Origin: JAFEDN01 sp963712715
Lineage (GTDB): Bacteria; Pseudomonadota; Gammaproteobacteria; Coxiellales; Coxiellaceae
Assembly: GCA_963712715.1 (NCBI GenBank)
Contig: CAVQJI010000016.1
Span: forward strand, 1-64,000
Direction of reading: 5' to 3'
Length of the DNA stretch: 64,000 bases
Shown: positions 35,021 to 43,562 of the stretch, in pieces
Layout: the number at the start of each line of letters is the position of its first letter
Numbering within the stretch: position 1 is the stretch's first letter
Notes under the pieces: generated by a model
Database searches by the model: none
What the model was told of the DNA's origin: nothing
Seen by the model: the letters and a program-made list of their open reading frames with translations, nothing else
Made by a program: the position numbers and the translations under genes

Positions 35021-35167
35021 AGACACCGAAATTGCACCTTACGACAATTGGCAAGAAATTTCCTGGACGAGTGGTAAAAAACCTGGCTGGGTCCTGCAAA
35101 TCCCCGATTTATTTTTTCTTAAAAAAAACATTTGATAATACCCAAAAAGAGCATTATCATACCTTTT

Positions 35168-35782
35168 ATGGGCATAGAAAAACATAAAAATATTCCCGGA
35201 GAAATGGCGCTTTTTTCAAAAGTCCAACGACAGATTTTAGCCTTGTTTTTTAATCACACCGATGAAAGTTTTCATACCAACGAAATCATCCGCAGGATTG
35301 GCAGCGGCTCAGGAGCTATTCAAAGAGAACTAAAAAAATTAACGCTCTCAGGATTACTGACTATTCAAAAAATCGGCAACCAAAAACGGTATCAGGCTAA
35401 TCCAGACTCTCCTATTTTCTCCGAACTTAAAAATATTATTATGAAAACTTTTGGATTAGCTGATCGCATACGCGATATTCTTAAACTCATATCTGCACAA
35501 ATTCAGGTCGGGTTCATTTATGGCTCTGTTGCCAAAGGAGAAGCCACCACTCAGAGTGATATTGACTTAATGTTAATCAGTAATAAGCTAACCTATGCTG
35601 ATGTTTACCCATTATTCGAAGATATTGGAACTGAATTAAAGAGAACCGTAAACCCAACCATTTATTCTCCAGCAGAATGGGCGCGTAAACTTAAAGAGAA
35701 AAATAATTTTATTATAAGTGTTCTGGAACAACCCAAAATCTTTTTAATAGGGGATGATTATGAGCTTAGAACATTTAGTTAA
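35168..35782 (+). CDS. Winged-helix plus MNT-type nucleotidyltransferase (antitoxin-like)
   Basis: N-terminal winged-helix domain (residues 20-80: FHTNEIIRRIGSGSGAIQREL, LLTIQKIGNQKRYQ) followed by a minimal nucleotidyltransferase domain with the GSx10DxD motif GSVAKGEATTQSDIDLMLI. MNT proteins paired with HEPN proteins form toxin-antitoxin modules, in which the MNT modifies (AMPylates) the HEPN toxin; the winged helix suggests self-regulation. 204 residues from ATG 35168; a TTG at 35132 would add 12 residues. Overlaps the HEPN gene by 23 bases. Confidence 0.85.
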   Translation: MGIEKHKNIPGEMALFSKVQRQILALFFNHTDESFHTNEIIRRIGSGSGAIQRELKKLTLSGLLTIQKIGNQKRYQANPDSPIFSELKNIIMKTFGLADRIRDILKLISAQIQVGFIYGSVAKGEATTQSDIDLMLISNKLTYADVYPLFEDIGTELKRTVNPTIYSPAEWARKLKEKNNFIISVLEQPKIFLIGDDYELRTFS

Positions 35783-36188
35783 GACAGGACAACTTAAAGC
35801 TGAGCCTAAGAACGCAATCGAACTCAGAGGCCTGATTCAATCTGGTCAAGCGCGTTTACGGGATGCAACCCGACAAGATCTGGCATTAGAAAGCCGCTTT
35901 GATTTAGCCTACAATGCCGCTCATTCTTTGGCTTTGGCTGCATTACGATATCATGGATATCGATCATTAAATCGATATTTAGTTTTTCAAGCCTTGCCTT
36001 ATACAACAGGCCTTGGCCCGGAAGTATGGCGAATACTAGCTAGGTGCCATGAAAAAAGAAATCTGGCTGAATATGAAGGCCACATTGAGATTGAAGATCA
36101 ATTACTAAAAGATTTAATCAAGGCGACCCAACTCTTAGAAGACAAAGTTAAAATCTTTTTACACAATGAAAAAATTGTGGCCTCTTAA
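35760..36188 (+). CDS. HEPN-domain protein (toxin-like partner of MNT)
   Basis: 142-residue all-helical protein. RFDLAYNAAHSLALAALRYHGYRS and ARCHEKRNLAEYEGH match the HEPN fold of MNT-HEPN pairs, with the conserved Arg-Asn and Glu-Tyr of the KRNxxEY type. The classical RX4-6H RNase motif is not clean, so RNase activity is not assured. ATG 35760 is chosen because AGGGG lies about 6 bases ahead; 35754 is an alternative. It follows the MNT gene and both lie between direct repeats. Confidence 0.8.
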   Translation: MSLEHLVKTGQLKAEPKNAIELRGLIQSGQARLRDATRQDLALESRFDLAYNAAHSLALAALRYHGYRSLNRYLVFQALPYTTGLGPEVWRILARCHEKRNLAEYEGHIEIEDQLLKDLIKATQLLEDKVKIFLHNEKIVAS

Positions 36189-36307
36189 ATGGATTTACCC
36201 ATGCCGGTTCATTATTCGATTTCCTGGCGGAGCACCCCTGGTTTGACATGGAATAATATTTTCTATAAACTTAGTTTAAATATTTAAGGCGTCTTGATAT
36301 GATTTTA

Positions 36308-36360
36308 GCAAAACATTCGTTAAAAAGCGTATAGACAATGAAACACCGTGTAACAGATGA
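36308..36360 (+). repeat. Direct repeat flanking the MNT-HEPN pair, right copy
   Basis: Near-identical to 34933-34985. In this copy the ATG at 36338 continues into the complete 298-residue gene, while the hpnO tail part is orphaned (no upstream hpnO frame). Confidence 0.88.
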
Positions 36361-37234
36361 AATCAAAAAAGTAGAATTATTCCAACTCACTCGCGAAGAA
36401 TTAAAGGCGATTCGCAAAATTGACCACATCACTGAAGAAGAGAATAAACCCATTGGCAGTATTTTAAATAAATATTGCAATACCGTTTTGTCCTTCGTCC
36501 GCTTGGCTATTTACAATCAAAAAGTCCGGAAATGGTGTCGCGAAAACAATCAGGCGGTGTGGCGGGATTATCTGGATGATATCGGAAAATTTAAAACATT
36601 TTCCTGTGAATTCAAAACCCCGAAAAAACTACCCATTTTCGATTTGCTGGCCGGGTTGATGTTAACCTGCGAATATCTCGATGAAATGGAACCTGAAAAA
36701 AAGATCGTGATTCTGTATGTCGCCATGGAAGTTTTTAATTCATTTCATGCCGTATGCTCGATAACCAGAATGGTTGTGGAAGGATTAAAAACCGGAGAAA
36801 AAGAGATCGCATCCATGACAAAAGTTCTAGATAAGTTTGCACCTCTTCACGGCTGCCCCGGTTATTTGCTTTATAGCTGGTTTACTCAGAATATGGGTGA
36901 ACGCTTTCTGGAACAAAAGCGAGAAACTGAAGCATCCGGAGCTTTGCATCTGGGTTATCAATTTTTATTAACCGCTGCCAAACTGGAAAAAGAAAGCGGC
37001 CCTGAGATTCACAATGCCGCGTATGGAGATATCCCTCATTTTTTATCGATCATAGACCCGCAATTTGATAAATCTTCGCCGCAACAAACATTTCCATCAA
37101 TAATTTCAGTTTATGAAAATCGTTTCTCTACTTTCATTTCCCCCATAAAGCTATCCGCGCAGGACACAGCTTCAAACCTGAGCAGGGACTGGATTAAGTC
37201 CCGGAGCGCTCAGACATTTTCCCCTCTCCCATAA
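36338..37234 (+). CDS. Orphan protein, effector-like
   Basis: No family recognised. 298 residues, mostly helical, with no signal peptide and no membrane segment; a rich middle region (ILYVAMEVFNSFHAVCSITRMVVEGLKTGEKE) and a Ser/Pro tail. The start and the bases before it form the right copy of a direct repeat that also ends hpnO, implying that the gene once followed hpnO directly. The last codons run into a CCTCTCCC repeat next to a decayed MITE, so the native C-terminus may be lost. Confidence 0.65.
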   Translation: MKHRVTDEIKKVELFQLTREELKAIRKIDHITEEENKPIGSILNKYCNTVLSFVRLAIYNQKVRKWCRENNQAVWRDYLDDIGKFKTFSCEFKTPKKLPIFDLLAGLMLTCEYLDEMEPEKKIVILYVAMEVFNSFHAVCSITRMVVEGLKTGEKEIASMTKVLDKFAPLHGCPGYLLYSWFTQNMGERFLEQKRETEASGALHLGYQFLLTAAKLEKESGPEIHNAAYGDIPHFLSIIDPQFDKSSPQQTFPSIISVYENRFSTFISPIKLSAQDTASNLSRDWIKSRSAQTFSPLP

Positions 37235-37238
37235 TGGG

Positions 37239-37364
37239 CATACGCGTCAAGTTAAGGATTTTTCTCCCGGAAAATGCCGTCATTGCGAGCGAGAGCGAAG
37301 CAATCCAGTACTGAATTTCTACAAAGTTCGTACTGGATTGCTTCGCTCACGCTCGCAATGACGG
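37239..37364. mobile_element. Decayed MITE-like element
   Basis: Left end CATACGCGTCAAGTTAAGGA is a degenerate form of the terminal repeat and the CCGTCATTGCGAGCG palindrome (37277-37364) is well preserved, but the right terminal repeat is not recognisable before the gene ending at 37396. No target duplication can be seen. Confidence 0.75.
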
Positions 37365-37395
37365 CGTTTTTCTAGAGGGGAAATTTTTAGGTCAA

Positions 37396-39234
37396 TTAGG
37401 TGGTGGTTAATCCTGGACGTTCGGTTGTTTTTTCGGTTTGTCCAACCGGTGACGATGTTTTCCCGCGGCTGCTGTCGGAATAAATATTAATGCGACCCTG
37501 AGAGACAGCTCTGATGGAAAGAGAAATATTCTCTTTCGCCGAAGTTTGGCTGCCTGGATCTTTTATTCCGAGCGGAATTTTAGCCGCTGGTTTTTTTGGG
37601 TTCAACGTTAATAAATCAGTCATGAGCGCATCAATCTCAAAGACCTTTCTTTTAAAATCTTCATAACTTTGTCCAGCGTCTTTGGAGGTTTCTGAAGTAA
37701 CGATAATGGCACTGAGCGCCGTATTAAAAAGATTATTATTTAATAAATCGGGATTATCTAATGCTCTATCTAAAAGCTTATTCAGCTTATCGGAAATATC
37801 CAGCCGATCCGCATGAGCGAATAAATCAGCCATTGATATTAATTTTCCATTTACCTTTATCTCCTGAAATATTTCATTGAGTATCATTTGCTGTTTTTTT
37901 GTAAGGATCGCTTTTAACGCGACTAACGAACCCCAATCGTTATTGGAATCCGCGGTTGTTCTGGTCAATAAATCTTTCGGCAGGGCCGCGTCGATTTGAA
38001 TAAATACCTGTTTCAAAACTTTAAAATTATTAATAAGATCTTTTGAGTCTTTTGGTTTTAGGTTATAGTATTGGAAAAAAACATTTAATTTAGACCGCAA
38101 TTGTGGAAATGAATCCAATAATTTTTGGTAATTGTTAAAATAACTGGATTTGATATCTTTATTTTCATCCAGCAGCACTGTTTTCAGGCTGACAGTTTCC
38201 GGATGAGTGACCAACCGAACCCGATCTTCAGTGACATATTTTATAAAATCCTCTTTTGTACAGGAAATTGTTTGGTTGTTTAATTTAACTTTGTCCCCTA
38301 ATAATAATTTCATTTTTTCAAATACGGCACGGGTTTCTGTTTGAGTTAAATTTTTAATTATAATTTCTTTATTGTCGGGACTTAAATCTAATTTACCTCT
38401 ACAAAAAAAATGATCCTGATAAGGGATTTCTACAGCCCGTAATGGAACACCTTCGCGGCTATACATTCTGGTGGATTTTGACAGCAAATGTTCTAAGGCC
38501 ACAACGGCGGCAGGCAGATTTTTATCTCTCTTTTCAATATCAATATAATATTTGAAATTGTTTTCCAGGGAATCAATTCGTCTATTCACTATCAGTTTAT
38601 AGTCATTCACGGTTTCTTGATAACCTTGCAATATCTTATAACAATCCGAACCTTCTTCTACTTCTTTCTTCAATTCCTCTATCTCTTTTACAAAATTATC
38701 CAGAAGTTTAAGAATCTCATCTCTCCTGTTGATGATCTGTATGGCTCCCTGCAATTTATCAATAAAAGGCGTGTCATCGATCATTGATAAATTACGAAAA
38801 GCAAGATGGCGTCCCCAGCCTAACTTGGAATCTGAATTAAATTGTTTATAATAACTATTAAATAGCCTCCCATCCTCACGCAACTCTATCGTATCGGCTT
38901 TCTTAAGCCCACTGTCAATAATAAAAAGGTCAAAGTTTAGCAGCATTTTATTTTGCCCCTCTTTTCCCATGGAATCGGGGTCCTGAAATAAAAAATTGAG
39001 CATACCGAACAGGCCAAAATCATGACCTAAAATCATATTCGGACTCATGTTTTCTAAAACCGGCTGCGTGTAACCGCTACAAAGATTCTTATGAATTGCC
39101 GCGATGGCCTTGGCGTTCTCCCAGCTTTTTTGCCTTCTTATTAAAGTTAACAGACAACGCCGGCACGATAATGGTTTTTTCATTTTTGTATTCAGCCAGT
39201 TTGCCTTTTTCTGGGGTATTTCTGAGCTGATCAA
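37396..39234 (-). CDS. Orphan effector-like protein, main part (frameshifted)
   Basis: 612-residue frame, no family recognised. The first 30 or so residues are out of frame; from ENAKAIAAIHKNLCSGYTQP the sequence continues the frame of the 170-codon ORF 39089-39601. An A-run of six near 39126-39131 is the likely break: with five As the join reads KKAKSWENAKAIA. The protein is helical with coiled-coil-like parts (EELKKEVEEGSDCYKILQGY), with no signal peptide or membrane segment. The whole would be about 730 residues. Confidence 0.7.
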   Translation of the reverse strand: MISSEIPQKKANWLNTKMKKPLSCRRCLLTLIRRQKSWENAKAIAAIHKNLCSGYTQPVLENMSPNMILGHDFGLFGMLNFLFQDPDSMGKEGQNKMLLNFDLFIIDSGLKKADTIELREDGRLFNSYYKQFNSDSKLGWGRHLAFRNLSMIDDTPFIDKLQGAIQIINRRDEILKLLDNFVKEIEELKKEVEEGSDCYKILQGYQETVNDYKLIVNRRIDSLENNFKYYIDIEKRDKNLPAAVVALEHLLSKSTRMYSREGVPLRAVEIPYQDHFFCRGKLDLSPDNKEIIIKNLTQTETRAVFEKMKLLLGDKVKLNNQTISCTKEDFIKYVTEDRVRLVTHPETVSLKTVLLDENKDIKSSYFNNYQKLLDSFPQLRSKLNVFFQYYNLKPKDSKDLINNFKVLKQVFIQIDAALPKDLLTRTTADSNNDWGSLVALKAILTKKQQMILNEIFQEIKVNGKLISMADLFAHADRLDISDKLNKLLDRALDNPDLLNNNLFNTALSAIIVTSETSKDAGQSYEDFKRKVFEIDALMTDLLTLNPKKPAAKIPLGIKDPGSQTSAKENISLSIRAVSQGRINIYSDSSRGKTSSPVGQTEKTTERPGLTTT

Positions 39235-39601
39235 TAGACATTTTAACCAGACCCAGCTTCATATCCGAAGCACTCGAGGCACCCAAGAAAAGTCTGGAGA
39301 TGCCTATCCCCAATAATTCTCCCAGGATGGTATCGTGATTCGCGGGTTTAACCTGAGACAGTAAATTTTTACCGAATTTCGTCATCCCTGGGGGGTTATC
39401 GAATAATAATCCCGGGTCCACTCCCTCCATTTTTCTACCTATTATTCTTTTCGATTCGACACCATTATTGTCGGTATAATCAACAATACCGTTTTTTGAG
39501 ACCATACCTGCCGCGATGTCGGGAGCAGACTCTTTGATATCAGATTTGCCCGGAATGATAAAGGAACTTTTCTGTTTGTCTTCTGTGTTATTGTTATTCA
39601 T
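39089..39601 (-). CDS. Orphan effector-like protein, N-terminal part (frameshifted)
   Basis: N-terminal frame (MNNNNTEDKQKSSFIIPGKSD) of the gene described at 37396-39234; its own last residues after KKAKK are out of frame. Residues 85-130 (TILGELLGIGISRLFLGASSASDMKLGLVKMSIDQLRNT) are the best-structured part. A phased TTAA site lies 77-102 bases upstream of the ATG (39678-39703), supporting the start and control like that of effector genes. Confidence 0.7.
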   Translation of the reverse strand: MNNNNTEDKQKSSFIIPGKSDIKESAPDIAAGMVSKNGIVDYTDNNGVESKRIIGRKMEGVDPGLLFDNPPGMTKFGKNLLSQVKPANHDTILGELLGIGISRLFLGASSASDMKLGLVKMSIDQLRNTPEKGKLAEYKNEKTIIVPALSVNFNKKAKKLGERQGHRGNS

Positions 39602-39677
39602 CTTTTTTTGACTAAATTTTTTTTAATTTCAGTTACTGGTTTAGGTACTATTTTAATAGAGAAACATTAAGGGCATA

Positions 39678-39703
39678 TTAATTAAAGCTTAAGAAAAACT
39701 TAA
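39678..39703 (-). promoter_or_regulatory. Phased TTAA triplet, PmrA-box-like
   Basis: TTAA at 39678, 39689 and 39700, exactly 11 bases apart. In the direction of the orphan gene the repeats read TTTAAGTTTTTCTTAAG and CTTAAGCTTTAATTAAT, close to the tandem cTTAAtatTnncTTAAt pattern I recall for PmrA. About 75 bases from the ATG, similar to the site at 6578. Confidence 0.52.
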
Positions 39704-39717
39704 AGCCGCTGTCAAAG

Positions 39718-40893
39718 TTAATTATTGTACCAATGACGGGCGACCATAATCAGAAAAGGCAGTGAAATAAATTGTAAGATTAAGATAAATAAAATTACCC
39801 ATACCAGGGAAATATCATAGAGCACACCCATCACTGCACTTCCTGAAAACCAGGCGACGCCATAACCCATATTAAAAATTCCATAGGCAGAAGCGCGTTT
39901 ATTGGGGTTCACCATTTCTCCTACCACGGCGCGCATGAGCGAGCCGTGCGCACCCATGCCCACGGCCCATAGCACCACACCCAGCAGGGCTAAATAAAAA
40001 TTTCCCAGAAAAACCAGCGGCGCGAATAACGCGGAAATAAACGTAACGATGACCAATATCCAGAACCCAAAGCGGTCATACAGACGCCCCAGCGCCAAAG
40101 CCGCCGCACCATCGACGCCCATGGCGATGGCATATGACAAGGGGATCCAGGCGGGAGACAATAAATTTTTTTTCTCAAAATGATAAGCGACCAGTGGAAA
40201 ATCCGCAAAACCCGCCGCGACAAATAATGCGCCAATAAAATAATACCAATAAATTCGTGGAATACCTTCGGAATGAAATTCGATGGATTTAACGCTTAAC
40301 TGATGAGGATGCGGATAGATTTTTTTAGCGAACACCAGCGTCGCTATCGCCAGCAGCGCCGGTATGGCGAGTATCGCAAAAGCCAGCGGATAATCGCTAC
40401 CGCCTTTAAAATACAAGACTGCCGCGACAATTAACGGACCGCACATGGCGCCGATTTGGTCCATGGACTCATGAATGCCGAATCCCCAACCCATGCCCAG
40501 ATGGTCGCCGGCATGGGAAAGCATAGCGTCCCGCGCCGGTGTGCGGATGGCTTTTCCCAAGCGTTCCATAATAATAAATACCGCTGCCATCGGCCAGTGG
40601 TGCGTCAAGGCCAAAAGCGGAACGGCGAGCAAATTAACGAGATAACCGACGATGGTGATCGTCCAGTATTTTTGCGTGCGATCTGCAAAATAACCGGACA
40701 CGATGCGTAGCGCGTATCCGACCAATTCTCCCAGACCCGCCACAAAACCCACCACGGCAGCGCTGGCCCCCAATATGGCCAAGAAAGGACCGGTGATGCT
40801 GCGCGCGCCCTCGTAAGTGACGTCCGCAAACAAACTAACGACGCCGAGTATGATGACAAATCGCAGCGCATGTTTACGATCCATCATTATCAT
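39718..40893 (-). CDS. Major facilitator superfamily transporter
   Basis: About 391 residues with roughly twelve hydrophobic segments from FVIILGVVSLFADVTYEGARSITGPFL onward. The loop GYFADRTQKYWTITIVGY is the MFS loop 2-3 motif, and GRLYDRFGFWILV is the second-half equivalent. The family resembles the YfcJ/arabinose-efflux-like permeases. The ATG at 40893 directly follows the hpnG stop; the open frame further upstream overlaps hpnG. As last gene of the sqs-shc-hpnG run it may export or handle a lipid-related metabolite, but the substrate is unknown. Confidence 0.88.
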   Translation of the reverse strand: MIMMDRKHALRFVIILGVVSLFADVTYEGARSITGPFLAILGASAAVVGFVAGLGELVGYALRIVSGYFADRTQKYWTITIVGYLVNLLAVPLLALTHHWPMAAVFIIMERLGKAIRTPARDAMLSHAGDHLGMGWGFGIHESMDQIGAMCGPLIVAAVLYFKGGSDYPLAFAILAIPALLAIATLVFAKKIYPHPHQLSVKSIEFHSEGIPRIYWYYFIGALFVAAGFADFPLVAYHFEKKNLLSPAWIPLSYAIAMGVDGAAALALGRLYDRFGFWILVIVTFISALFAPLVFLGNFYLALLGVVLWAVGMGAHGSLMRAVVGEMVNPNKRASAYGIFNMGYGVAWFSGSAVMGVLYDISLVWVILFILILQFISLPFLIMVARHWYNN

Positions 40894-40894
40894 T

Positions 40895-41665
40895 TCAGAC
40901 AAATTGGGACTGAGAGGAAGTTTCGAGCTCTGCTTCAGGCGAGGGCTGTTGGGACGGAAGTGTCTGGCTAATAAATTTTGCCGCAATATGCAGTGCGGAT
41001 TTTGCCACTCCAAAAGCGCGCGCCAGTTGAATCAGGTCTTTCATTCCCGAGGGTTTTCCAAACAATCGGCCCGCTAAAGCCCAATGACGAATTTCGCCGG
41101 TCGCGGTTAAGCTCTTCAGTAACCAATGAGGGATGGCTGTTTCAGCCGTATCGACAATACTGCGCACGGCAATAAACCGGGAGTCTTCCTGTAACGCGAC
41201 CGCGGCGATGGCGGCGCTTTCCATATCGATGGCTGTGGCGCCATAGCGGCTGAACAATTGACGCTTATCCGCAGCGGACGTCGCCATTTGGTCGACCTGC
41301 AAAATCGCACCCTGACTAATTCCAACCCCAAAATTCATTTTATTTTGTAACTGATCGCGCCAGAGCCTATCCACGGCAAAAATCCGGCGATCCTGATCGA
41401 TAATCTGATTAGGCAGAATAAGTCGCCCAGGAGGCGCATAGCGGTCTAACCCGGCCGCGGTGCCCCAACTCACCAACGCTTTTGCGCCCATGCCGAGCAC
41501 ATGCATGGCTCCGGCGCGGGCTCGGTCTGCCCCCATGCCGGAAATGTGAAGAATCAGATTATCAGCTAATGAAACCGTCTGCCCAACCGCCAGTTTTTGT
41601 GGGGTCAGACTTCGCGCTTCAACGGGCAGAGCCACCAGAATCGCAATAGCATGATCTTTACTCAT
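40895..41665 (-). CDS. hpnG: Hopanoid-associated phosphorylase/nucleosidase
   Basis: Nucleoside-phosphorylase-fold enzyme that removes adenine from adenosylhopane to give ribosylhopane. MSKDHAIAILVALPVEARSL begins the fold; SWGTAAGLD, the VDTAETAIPHWL segment and the substrate block DMESAAIAAVA are family features. 256 residues from ATG 41665, which overlaps the shc stop by eight bases. Function rests on the family and on position between shc and the transporter. Confidence 0.9.
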   Translation of the reverse strand: MSKDHAIAILVALPVEARSLTPQKLAVGQTVSLADNLILHISGMGADRARAGAMHVLGMGAKALVSWGTAAGLDRYAPPGRLILPNQIIDQDRRIFAVDRLWRDQLQNKMNFGVGISQGAILQVDQMATSAADKRQLFSRYGATAIDMESAAIAAVALQEDSRFIAVRSIVDTAETAIPHWLLKSLTATGEIRHWALAGRLFGKPSGMKDLIQLARAFGVAKSALHIAAKFISQTLPSQQPSPEAELETSSQSQFV

Positions 41666-43562
41666 TCCCAGCGGCCAAACGACGGTACTCGGCCAACGCC
41701 CACAGGGGGAAGTATTTGCAGTAGCCGTGATAACGTAAATAAAAAACTCGGGGAAATCCTGGGGCGGTAAACCATGGATCGTGCCAAAAACCATCTGTTT
41801 GCTGATTACGCAGTAAATAACGGATGCCCCGCGCCACCGCGGATGAATGTACTTCGCCCGCGGCCATTAAGCCCAACAAGGCCCAGGCTGTTTGATAGGA
41901 GGTACTGGGCTGGCTATCTTCCGTCCGCTGCTCATAGCTTTGGTTGCTTTCACCCCAGCCACCATCGGCATGTTGTTTGGCTTGCAGCCAATCGACTCCC
42001 CGGAGAATAGCCGGGTGCAGAGGATCTACCTTCGCAGTCTCCAAAGCGACCAATACCGACCAGGTTCCGTAAATATAATTGGTACCCCAACGCCCGAACC
42101 ATGAGCCATCAGGTTCCTGTTCCTGAAATAAAAATTCCAGACAACGCGCGATCACGTTCCGGTCCTGCGGACGATTCAGAGTCGAAAAAAATGTCACACA
42201 GCGTGCGGTGACGTCGCTGGTGGGCGGATCCAGCAGTGCGCCGTGATCGGCGAAAGGAATTTCGTTGAGATAAAAATGCATGTTATTTTGATCAAAAGAG
42301 GCATATCCACCATTACGGCTTTGCATACCGGCCAGCCAATCCGCTGCGCGGCGGATCGATTCAGCATAGTGAGGCGAACCCTGCTGATGCATGGCCCAAC
42401 CCGTCACTCCGGTGTCGTCCAGATCAGGATAGTAGCTATTACCGTATTCGAACGCCCACCCGCCCGGCGCCAGCTGGGGGTTGTATTCCCGCCAATCGGC
42501 CGGGCCGTCTAATATTTGCAAAGGCTGGAGCCAGTCTAGCGCCCGGGACGCTGCCTGAAGTCCGCGATCAGATCCTTCAGCCTGTAACGTTAAAGCGGAT
42601 AAGGCGGTATCCCATATCGGAGAAAGACAGGGCTGACAGTAGGCTGAACCGGAATGAATGACTAATAAATTTTTTAAAGCCTGGCGGGATTGCACGCGGT
42701 AGGGATGGTCGTAGGCATATCCCAGTAACGCCAGGGCTTCATAAGCACTTGCCATCGCCGGAAATATCGCCCCTAAACCATCTTCGCCGTTTAACCGGGC
42801 TGTAAACCACTGTTCGGCTTTGGTAATGGCACAGCGCCGCATTTTTTTGGGAATGAGCGGTTCAATCGCGCGGCCAATTTTATCCAGGGCGAGAAACACT
42901 CTGCTCAAAAGTGAATGAGTTTTGAAGTAATGCCGTTCCTGATCGGCAGGTACGATAAATAACTCGGCGATTTGCACATGATGGGGATTTTTCGCGCGCG
43001 GTTTCAAACTGCATAAAATAAATAGGGGTACCATCACCGTCCTTGACCAGTATGAAACTCTTCTTAAGTGGAAAGGGAACCAGTGCGGCAGCAGCATCAC
43101 TTCAACGGGAATAAAGGGCACCGCTCGCCAGGGCGCCTGGCCAAACAACGCTAGGGTAATACGGGTAAAGACATTGGCTTGCGCAGCGCCGCCTGCCTGC
43201 AAAATGCATGCCCGGGCGCGCTGCATGTGCGGCGAATCGGGAGAATCTCCGGTCATTTTCAGTGCATAATAGACTTTTACCGTGCAGCTAAGATCCGCCT
43301 TACCTCCATAATAAAGAGGCCAGCCGCCCGCTTCGTTCTGTTTTTCGCGCAGATAAACAGCTATTTTTCGCTCTAATACACTATCGATTTCGTCCATATA
43401 GTGCATCATCATTATATATTCTGCGGAAATAGTGCAATCAGCCTCGAGTTCGAAACACCAATGCCCATCTTCACGTTGAGCCGTTAATAAGGCCTCGCGG
43501 GCATTTTCAATGGCGGTCGATAAAGTAGCTGTCTCTTCCGCAAGCTGGAATATTTCGGTCAT
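41658..43562 (-). CDS. shc: Squalene-hopene cyclase
   Basis: Membrane-associated class II cyclase turning squalene into hopene. The catalytic DxDDTA-type motif is DLDDTGVT (YYPDLDDTGVTGW), with Gly replacing the usual Ala. Several QW repeats are visible (QREDGHWCFEL, QEPDGSWFGRWG, QHADGGWGESN, QQTDGFWHDPW). 634 residues from ATG 43562, which overlaps the sqs stop (ATGA); an upstream ATG at 43583 would add seven residues. Confidence 0.95.
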   Translation of the reverse strand: MTEIFQLAEETATLSTAIENAREALLTAQREDGHWCFELEADCTISAEYIMMMHYMDEIDSVLERKIAVYLREKQNEAGGWPLYYGGKADLSCTVKVYYALKMTGDSPDSPHMQRARACILQAGGAAQANVFTRITLALFGQAPWRAVPFIPVEVMLLPHWFPFHLRRVSYWSRTVMVPLFILCSLKPRAKNPHHVQIAELFIVPADQERHYFKTHSLLSRVFLALDKIGRAIEPLIPKKMRRCAITKAEQWFTARLNGEDGLGAIFPAMASAYEALALLGYAYDHPYRVQSRQALKNLLVIHSGSAYCQPCLSPIWDTALSALTLQAEGSDRGLQAASRALDWLQPLQILDGPADWREYNPQLAPGGWAFEYGNSYYPDLDDTGVTGWAMHQQGSPHYAESIRRAADWLAGMQSRNGGYASFDQNNMHFYLNEIPFADHGALLDPPTSDVTARCVTFFSTLNRPQDRNVIARCLEFLFQEQEPDGSWFGRWGTNYIYGTWSVLVALETAKVDPLHPAILRGVDWLQAKQHADGGWGESNQSYEQRTEDSQPSTSYQTAWALLGLMAAGEVHSSAVARGIRYLLRNQQTDGFWHDPWFTAPGFPRVFYLRYHGYCKYFPLWALAEYRRLAAGNE

